Shown here one piece after another: positions 58,716 to 64,000 of a DNA stretch of 64,000 bases. The stretch's first letter is position 1, and every line of letters begins with the position of its first letter. Below the pieces are notes generated by a model. That model did no database searches, was not told the origin of the DNA, and worked only from the letters and a program-made list of their open reading frames with translations. Origin of the DNA: Candidatus Magasanikbacteria bacterium RIFCSPHIGHO2_01_FULL_41_23 (GTDB lineage Bacteria > Patescibacteria > ABY1 > Magasanikbacterales > UBA922); contig MFPT01000002.1 in NCBI GenBank assembly GCA_001782805.1, forward strand, positions 124,001 through 188,000, written 5' to 3'. Made by a program: the position numbers and the translations under genes.

Positions 58716-59933
58716 CTAGCTTTTTTTGTAATGATGTTTAAAATACCAAACACCAACAGCCAATATAATGATAAATACAATAATGAAAATATAGGAAACA
58801 AATCCAACTGCGGAACTAACTATGATCGTCTCCAATTTATGGGCAGTTTTTTTTATGCCATATTCAAAATAAGCGTCAAAAGTATATTCTCCTTTACTAT
58901 CGGGTCGAAATGTCAGAGTATATTCAACATTTTGCCCTTTGCCCACCGTCTTTTTTTCCGCACGCATTAAATCAATTATTTTGCCATCTTTGGTAATTTC
59001 CACATACCAAATTGGATCTAATACCACTCCGCCCGTATTGGTAAACAAACCGGTTAATTTGACCAAATCACCTGATTCGAAGGTGTTTCCATTAATTTTA
59101 AAGCTGTCAAAACTACCGGCCTGCGCCAAAGTACCGGTAGGCCAGACTTTAATAATACGATCAGTCTTTAAGGTTGAGATAACTTTGTCATCCAGATAAA
59201 ATGAAAATGAAGCACTATATTCTCCAAGTGGAAGATTTTTTGTTAAACCAGCATTGATTCGACTAAGTTCTCCTGGCAATACATATTCAAGGGAACTGCC
59301 CGAAATGGTTTCGGAAATTATATTGGCGGGATCAGTTATATCAACGAAAACAGCATCGATACGTTCTGGTTTAACATCTACATTCCCGGTATTAAGTAAA
59401 GAAAATCCAAAAATAACCGGCTTATCAATTTCGGTATCATCGGCTGAAACATTACTAATAAACATTGTTTTTATTTGTTGGTCAGTGACGGTAAATACGA
59501 CATGAGCGATCACACCAGATGTGATTGATACAGAATTTCCACTACTATTAATAACTTTATTTGGATTGGGCTGACTCATAAATTCCAACTCTGCCGTATG
59601 TTTACCATTTTGCGCATTCATTGGTTTAATATGAATGTCAATATTGGCGCGATTTTGACCAGCCGGAATAACAATGGGACTCTTGGGAAGACTAATATAG
59701 GAAGCGGCCTCACCTCTTGCTTTTATAGAGAAAAAGACATCTTCTTCGCTTGCCGTGTTGGTTAGAATTAGTGTCCGCGAGATATCAACTCCATTTGCCA
59801 GATTTTCTGCCTCAAGAGTGCCTGGAGAAATTCCAATTGCCTGAGTCATACTCGGCGCAAAAATTCCGGTCAATAAAAAACCAAAAAAAATACTGCTTAT
59901 TCCTACTCGACTTAAGAAAAAACGATCGGGCAT
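58716..59933 (-). CDS. Exported Ig-like protein with C-terminal anchor (paralogue A)
   Basis: A 405-residue protein with a signal peptide (cleavage near TQAIGIS), several beta-sandwich-like repeats and a C-terminal membrane helix (about 376-398) with a basic end (KHHYKKS). The mature N-terminus AIGISPGTLEAENLANG is shared in pattern with the next gene, as is the downstream ITDLxL/VTDQQI region. This resembles DUF916/WxL-type surface proteins. Function: cell surface; details unknown. Confidence 0.65.
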   Translation of the reverse strand: MPDRFFLSRVGISSIFFGFLLTGIFAPSMTQAIGISPGTLEAENLANGVDISRTLILTNTASEEDVFFSIKARGEAASYISLPKSPIVIPAGQNRANIDIHIKPMNAQNGKHTAELEFMSQPNPNKVINSSGNSVSITSGVIAHVVFTVTDQQIKTMFISNVSADDTEIDKPVIFGFSLLNTGNVDVKPERIDAVFVDITDPANIISETISGSSLEYVLPGELSRINAGLTKNLPLGEYSASFSFYLDDKVISTLKTDRIIKVWPTGTLAQAGSFDSFKINGNTFESGDLVKLTGLFTNTGGVVLDPIWYVEITKDGKIIDLMRAEKKTVGKGQNVEYTLTFRPDSKGEYTFDAYFEYGIKKTAHKLETIIVSSAVGFVSYIFIIVFIIILAVGVWYFKHHYKKS

Positions 59934-59953
59934 AAAAAAATAATTAAGTACTT

Positions 59954-60847
59954 TTAATAAGTACTTTTAAATTTTTTCCGAAAAACAAAGCCAATGCCAA
60001 TACACAGAATTACGAAAATTACTCCTAAACCGATGATTTTCCCGGAAAAAGTAGATTGTGGTGTCGTAGAAAGTGGGGATACCGGTCGACCAATTGTTTT
60101 CATAATAGTTGCCGTACCCACGACCACTCCTTTTGATTGAATGTTAATTTTGAAACTATAATTACCCGGAGACAAAAATTTTGTGATTGGTACTGTAAAA
60201 AGCCGGTTAGTCATGGGTGCAAGTAAGCCAGAGACAATGGGAATAGTTTCATTAAAAACCATTGATCCATCCAGTATCCCTTCAAGAGTCAGATCGTCAA
60301 TGGTTACTGGCACGTTACCACTGTTTACTCCTACAAAAGATACGTCTAATTTTTCTGGAGATTCGTTCAAAGAATTAATACTAATATTTCTCACTCCAAA
60401 ATCAGAAATTTCCTTGTCAGTAACGGAAAAATTAATTTTTCCCGAAATATTTGAAAGAAATGAAAATTCATCGGTACTTTGTTTTCCTGTGGGACTTACA
60501 AGAATTTCCACTGTGTAGTTTTTAGGTTTTGCCTGACGTGGCTCCACAGAAAAATCCAAGGGTACTTTTTTAACTCCGGGAGAAAATTTCAAAATATTAC
60601 TTTTAAAATGGATGAATTCTTTGCCTTCGTTTTGTAATTCAATTGAATAATATTGAGTTTCATCCGTGTCTGACCGAGTAATAAATATGGTTCGCTCTAC
60701 AGTACTGCCATTTCTTACCCCATTAATCTCCGTGTATGATGGACTAATGCCTAATGCTTCCACACAAACTGTCCAGCCAAAACTAGCAACTACTGTAATA
60801 AAAATAAGCAAACTTTTGTTTGTCCGCGCAGCACACTGAATCATCAT
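59954..60847 (-). CDS. Exported Ig-like protein with C-terminal anchor (paralogue B)
   Basis: A 297-residue protein with the same plan as paralogue A: signal peptide, mature start ALGISPSYTEINGV, an ERTIFITRS strand, FSVTDKEISDFGVRNISI, and a C-terminal helix (about 268-290) with a basic tail (RKKFKSTY). Half the length of A. The two genes are tandem (20 bases apart), so they probably arose by duplication. Confidence 0.65.
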   Translation of the reverse strand: MMIQCAARTNKSLLIFITVVASFGWTVCVEALGISPSYTEINGVRNGSTVERTIFITRSDTDETQYYSIELQNEGKEFIHFKSNILKFSPGVKKVPLDFSVEPRQAKPKNYTVEILVSPTGKQSTDEFSFLSNISGKINFSVTDKEISDFGVRNISINSLNESPEKLDVSFVGVNSGNVPVTIDDLTLEGILDGSMVFNETIPIVSGLLAPMTNRLFTVPITKFLSPGNYSFKINIQSKGVVVGTATIMKTIGRPVSPLSTTPQSTFSGKIIGLGVIFVILCIGIGFVFRKKFKSTY

Positions 60848-60871
60848 ATATTTTTTTTAAATAAGAGTCAC

Positions 60872-60900
60872 TTGTATAAGTACAGCCAGTATACTATACT
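60872..60900 (+). promoter_or_regulatory. Promoter of the 324-residue membrane-anchored protein gene
   Basis: TTGTAT (60872-60877) and TATACT (60895-60900) with exactly 17 bases between. The start of transcription near 60907 rules out starts upstream of it. Confidence 0.8.
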
Positions 60901-60949
60901 TGGTCTGATTTTTATATATTATTTATTTTTTAATGTGGATAACATTAGT

Positions 60950-61924
60950 ATGACCAAAATAACCCGACTCCGAAATGTGGCAATAATCATTTTTGTTTTT
61001 TTATTAAGTGCATTATTGTATCTCCACTTTTACTATTTTGCGCTTCCAACCATTCCTCTCTCTGATCAAAAAGTAAATCCTAATCTTGGTCTCATAGCCG
61101 TACGCTCGCTTAATGCCGAAAAACCCAATCTAAGCATCTATCGCTTACACGATGCCAAATCAGAAATATTTGCCGGAAATTGGCAAATGCAATACATGAC
61201 AAACGAACAAATTGCAGTGTATGGCAGTACAGCAGACCATCCCGAACAACAAAAATTTATTCTTCTGGGAACAGCGAGGGGCAGTATCAAAGATATTTCA
61301 AAACTTCCCGGACAAATAACCGCAGTTGCGGCCAATAAAGAAAACAGCTATCTTCTGTTGATGGGTTTTAAAAATGATCCCAAAAATCTAAAAACAACCA
61401 CTACGCCAAAGACATACGTTTGTGTTACGCCCAAAAATATTCTAGCATACGATAATTGTTTGTCGGTTACGGACACTATTATACCGACCAAAATTCATGA
61501 CACTTCTACTCCTTACCAAGCATACTGGAATGATGCCAAAGATACTGAATTGATAATTACCGAAGTGGCGGGAAAACAACGTTCCTGGACATATGACGCG
61601 GTTACGAAAAAGCTGGATATGATTGATAGCAAAAATCCCGCTAATATTCCGGAACCAACTTTTGTCAGCGCGGGAATGAATATGCTCTATAGTGTACAAC
61701 GCTGGAGTTCGCTGGCCATGATAACTGAACTGAAAACCAATAAAAAATTCTTTTTCCGGATTCCTTCAACTTCAACAATAATACCTTTAGCTGAGGGTTA
61801 CGCGTTGGTTGCAAATCAAGAGAAAACCTATATCCTAAACCTTGCCACACGAACCACGAGTGAATTTGTTCCTTTGTCAACTTCAACCCCAAGCCAAATC
61901 ATTACTTATTATTCTTACTATTAG
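60950..61924 (+). CDS. Membrane-anchored protein with a beta-propeller-like exterior
   Basis: A 324-residue protein with an N-terminal anchor (residues 10-28) and an exterior made of repeated strand-turn units (for example NLSIYRLHDAKSEIFAGNW, KFILLGTARGSIKDIS, SLAMITELKTNKKFFFRIP), which suggests a beta-propeller. No catalytic motif. The start at 60950 is dictated by the promoter. It overlaps lepB by 23 bases, tail to tail. Confidence 0.6.
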   Translation: MTKITRLRNVAIIIFVFLLSALLYLHFYYFALPTIPLSDQKVNPNLGLIAVRSLNAEKPNLSIYRLHDAKSEIFAGNWQMQYMTNEQIAVYGSTADHPEQQKFILLGTARGSIKDISKLPGQITAVAANKENSYLLLMGFKNDPKNLKTTTTPKTYVCVTPKNILAYDNCLSVTDTIIPTKIHDTSTPYQAYWNDAKDTELIITEVAGKQRSWTYDAVTKKLDMIDSKNPANIPEPTFVSAGMNMLYSVQRWSSLAMITELKTNKKFFFRIPSTSTIIPLAEGYALVANQEKTYILNLATRTTSEFVPLSTSTPSQIITYYSYY

Positions 61925-62471
61925 TCAGAATTTTTCCCACAATGTTGGAACGACTGATTGAACCATATACGCGCGAATCTGTGCTGTGCGCTCGATTATC
62001 GCCAACGACAAAATAATTCCCGGGATTAACAATATATTCTTCCGGCGCTCTTTGAAATTTATGTGCCAGTGTATACACATCTTGTTTCAAATATGGTTCA
62101 TTCAATTCAAATGTTACATCGGTTTTACTTTTAACATAAATTTTTCCCCGTTTGACAATCACCACTTCTCCGGGTAAACCAATAATTCGTTTCACCATCA
62201 ATTTCTGATTTTGCGGATCAATGACTTGTACCACATCATAGCGCTCGGGCAGGGAAAACAAATACACCAACTTATTCACCAAAAAAAAATCCTCGTCAAT
62301 AAAAGCCGGCTCCATAGAAGGTCCATTTATTCGCCCCGGACTGATGAAAAAAAACCGGACAACAGCAAACGCATAAAAAAATATCATTGCCAAAAAAAGC
62401 ACAAAACCAATATATCGTTCAAAGAAATGTATTTTGGTAAGCCAGTCTTTCATAGACGATTCAGTGATCAT
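61902..62471 (-). CDS. lepB: Signal peptidase I
   Basis: A 189-residue membrane serine protease. The catalytic Ser52 lies in NGPSMEPAF, Lys94 in MVKRIIGLPGE, and the box E GDNRAHSTDSRVYGSI is complete. One N-terminal membrane helix anchors it. It removes signal peptides from exported proteins such as those encoded nearby. An in-frame ATG at 62453 is an alternative start. Confidence 0.95.
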   Translation of the reverse strand: MITESSMKDWLTKIHFFERYIGFVLFLAMIFFYAFAVVRFFFISPGRINGPSMEPAFIDEDFFLVNKLVYLFSLPERYDVVQVIDPQNQKLMVKRIIGLPGEVVIVKRGKIYVKSKTDVTFELNEPYLKQDVYTLAHKFQRAPEEYIVNPGNYFVVGDNRAHSTDSRVYGSISRSNIVGKILTNSKNNK

Positions 62472-62505
62472 ATAGTATACTGAACTTATCTATTTATTTT
62501 TACTT

Positions 62506-62862
62506 ATGACAACTAATAATTTTTTGCTCGGTATTATCGCCATTGGCAAAGATGTTGGTCTATTTTTTTTAAGTGTGGCGGAAAATAATCAATTGATAGG
62601 ATTTTTTATTGGTTTTGTTATTGCCGTGCTTATTACTGGTTTTATTCTGACCAAAAATCCGCGACATATTCCTCTTATCCTGAGATATTCCACCACAGAA
62701 AGTTTTGCCCGCATTGCCAATCAGGGAAAGCACAGCAAAGTCTATTATACTGAATTTTCTCATTTCTTGAAAGTATATACTCAGGTTCGAATTGTTTTTT
62801 ATGTTTCTTTTATTGTGCTGTGCATTATGATTGCCACCACAGTTCTGGTATATAGGCCATAA
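62506..62862 (+). CDS. Two-span membrane protein of unknown function
   Basis: A 118-residue protein with two hydrophobic segments (about 26-48 and 92-116) separated by a charged loop (STTESFARIANQGKHSKVYY). Divergent from lepB; the two promoters overlap in a palindromic TTCAGT...ACTGAA region at about 62459-62486. Its end overlaps the convergent surface-protein gene. Confidence 0.5.
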   Translation: MTTNNFLLGIIAIGKDVGLFFLSVAENNQLIGFFIGFVIAVLITGFILTKNPRHIPLILRYSTTESFARIANQGKHSKVYYTEFSHFLKVYTQVRIVFYVSFIVLCIMIATTVLVYRP

Positions 62863-63697
62863 ATTGATAAAAAGTCTTTGAGAATAATGCCAACAACCAT
62901 TCAAAAAACATTCGTATAAAAGATTTGTTGGTAATCTTAGCCACAACGCCCGAACTATCGGGCGATGGCAAACTAGGCACTAAAATATAGGCGGCCGGAC
63001 TTTCCAAACGCAATTTTCGAGAAATCGGATCAAGCGAACGAGATTTTAATTCCTCACTGTCCAAAGTATCAATATAATATCCGCCATCTGTTTCATAATA
63101 TGTTTGGAATCCTCCGGCCAGACTTGTCCAATTACCGGCTTGGCTGTAGACGATAATATAAAAATAATAAATTTCTCCAGGCTCAATTTCATCCAGAGAA
63201 ATTTTGTGATTATTTTGCAATACCGTATCCTTGATTTGGCGCGATTCGTCCAAACGTGTTCGACCATATTCAACGAGCGCGGACGTGGGCATATCGGTGG
63301 CAAATATCATGTAAACCATTCGAGGATTATGCGCATCATAAATAATCTTTACGGGTAAAAGAGAAACAGCCAGTCTGGCCGCTTTTTTTTTCACTGTGGT
63401 TGTGGCCGTTGCTGTTGAAGTGACTTTAAAAGGCTCATCCAAATCCGGATCTAAAACCGCCGGCTCAAAAACAAATTCAGGAGCTTTAAATTCAGGAAAA
63501 ATAATCTGGGGACCATGCGGCGCCCATCCTCCGGATGACACTGGAGAAGTTGGGCTTGGTGAATCACTGGGACTGTCGGCTGCCGGAATGATTGTGACGG
63601 TTACTTGTGTTGAATCGGCCAAAACTGCCCATGGATAAAAAACAGTAATAAAAAACAAAGAAAAAATAATGAGCCTTAAAATTTTATGATAAAACAT
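62825..63697 (-). CDS. Exported protein with fibronectin III-like domain
   Basis: A 290-residue protein with a signal peptide (cleaved near VLADS), a Pro/Ser-rich spacer (SPSDSPSPTSPVSSG), an FN3-like domain (about 110-200, with ALVEYGRTR and ISLDEIEPGEIYYFYIIVY) and a C-terminal hydrophobic helix (FEWLLALFSKTFYQFMAYI). Near the C-terminus, SLPSPDSSGVV is encoded by a small palindrome (cgcccgaactatcgggcg, about 62946-62963). Confidence 0.6.
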   Translation of the reverse strand: MFYHKILRLIIFSLFFITVFYPWAVLADSTQVTVTIIPAADSPSDSPSPTSPVSSGGWAPHGPQIIFPEFKAPEFVFEPAVLDPDLDEPFKVTSTATATTTVKKKAARLAVSLLPVKIIYDAHNPRMVYMIFATDMPTSALVEYGRTRLDESRQIKDTVLQNNHKISLDEIEPGEIYYFYIIVYSQAGNWTSLAGGFQTYYETDGGYYIDTLDSEELKSRSLDPISRKLRLESPAAYILVPSLPSPDSSGVVAKITNKSFIRMFFEWLLALFSKTFYQFMAYIPELWWQS

Positions 63698-63704
63698 AAA
63701 ATAA

Positions 63705-64000
63705 TCATTTGAATTTTCGTCGTTTTAACCAAATAAATATACCAACAAATATCACCATTATTGCGGCCAGAATTATGACATTGCTTTTAATAATTTCTGC
63801 GATTAAGCGTAGATAATGTCCGCGAATACTGCCAGGTTTTACGGAAAAATTTATGCGCCGCTCACCGCCTTCAGTCAAACGATAGCCTTCAAAAACTTTG
63901 ATATAGGCTGTGTATTCACCAACATTTAAATTATGCGGCACAGTAAGTATAATTTCTTTAGTGGTAAACGGTGAAACTGTTTCAACTTTTTTGATTTCCA
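63705..64000 (-). CDS. Exported Ig-like protein, C-terminal part (cut by window end)
   Basis: 98 codons visible. The strand-rich part (IKKVETVSPFTTKEIILTV, LNVGEYTAYIKVFEGYRL) and C-terminal helix with basic tail (IIKSNVIILAAIMVIFVGIF, then KRRKFK) match the plan of the two paralogues at 58716 and 59954. A third member of that surface family is likely. It starts outside the window and is 7 bases upstream of the FN3-like gene. Confidence 0.6.
   Translation of the reverse strand, partial: EIKKVETVSPFTTKEIILTVPHNLNVGEYTAYIKVFEGYRLTEGGERRINFSVKPGSIRGHYLRLIAEIIKSNVIILAAIMVIFVGIFIWLKRRKFK

Noticed and set aside
1..64000. tRNA, rRNA or CRISPR array
   Set aside because: Reading the gene-free regions showed no cloverleaf with a GTTCRA-type loop, no rRNA and no regularly spaced direct repeats.

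Overview
This window is a gene-dense, AT-rich stretch of a bacterial chromosome. It most resembles a member of the Candidate Phyla Radiation (Patescibacteria, Parcubacteria-like). That placement is inference from reduced core proteins (UvrC without its C-terminal HhH domain, short UvrA, short HrcA), a membrane-anchored Clp-type ATPase, an orphan trpBA pair, diversity-generating-retroelement-like repeats, and native genes with few visible Shine-Dalgarno sequences. No rRNA, tRNA or CRISPR array was seen.

Layout. 1-1130: a Clp-type ATPase (cut by the window edge) behind a small membrane protein. 1361-3078: mraZ-rsmH-ftsL-like, with a readable MraZ operator. 3390-7678: NYN protein, DUF1653-Nudix fusion, uvrC and small codon-distinct genes. 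7755-9765: trpBA. 9794-11535: a C5 DNA methyltransferase with a fused HTH and a truncated Eco47II-like nuclease. 11599-18725: uvrA, a lipoprotein, a DUF218 protein, uvrB and two more codon-distinct small genes. 18846-21820: two copies of a C-terminal repeat whose differences fall almost only at adenines (DGR variable regions), with a DUF4143-type ATPase between them. 21895-32780: beta-CASP nuclease, CorA, MurJ, LepA, RecJ, RNase H and a PlsC-HAD fusion. 32906-34678: a cyclase-homology protein. 34824-40737: heat-shock operon hrcA-grpE-dnaK-nudix-bro-dnaJ with CIRCE. 40795-48719: SPFH protein, YidC-like protein, deacylase, CCA-adding enzyme, UppP, CheY-like receiver, MetK and a second DUF4143-type ATPase. 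48776-57046: glycoside hydrolase, EamA transporter, glycosyltransferases, flavoprotein, asparaginase-like domain and DEAD-box helicase. 57156-64000: an envelope cluster of secreted, membrane-anchored proteins with signal peptidase I.

Three layers of non-coding structure stand out. (1) Three intergenic elements at 26573, 41414 and 44745 share a core but are closed by different, perfectly complementary 12-14 bp stems. (2) Short palindromic elements of the type gagcgaagtcga occur between genes and in frame inside uvrC, the beta-CASP nuclease and dnaK. (3) Several regulatory leaders can be read: MraZ boxes, CIRCE, a structured metK leader and SD-sequestering or start-codon hairpins.

Seven genes (4111, 6940, 7454, 14392, 16042, 32906, 45769) use C/G-ending codons, mostly have strong SD sequences and sit between hairpins. 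They look like a separate acquired gene class.
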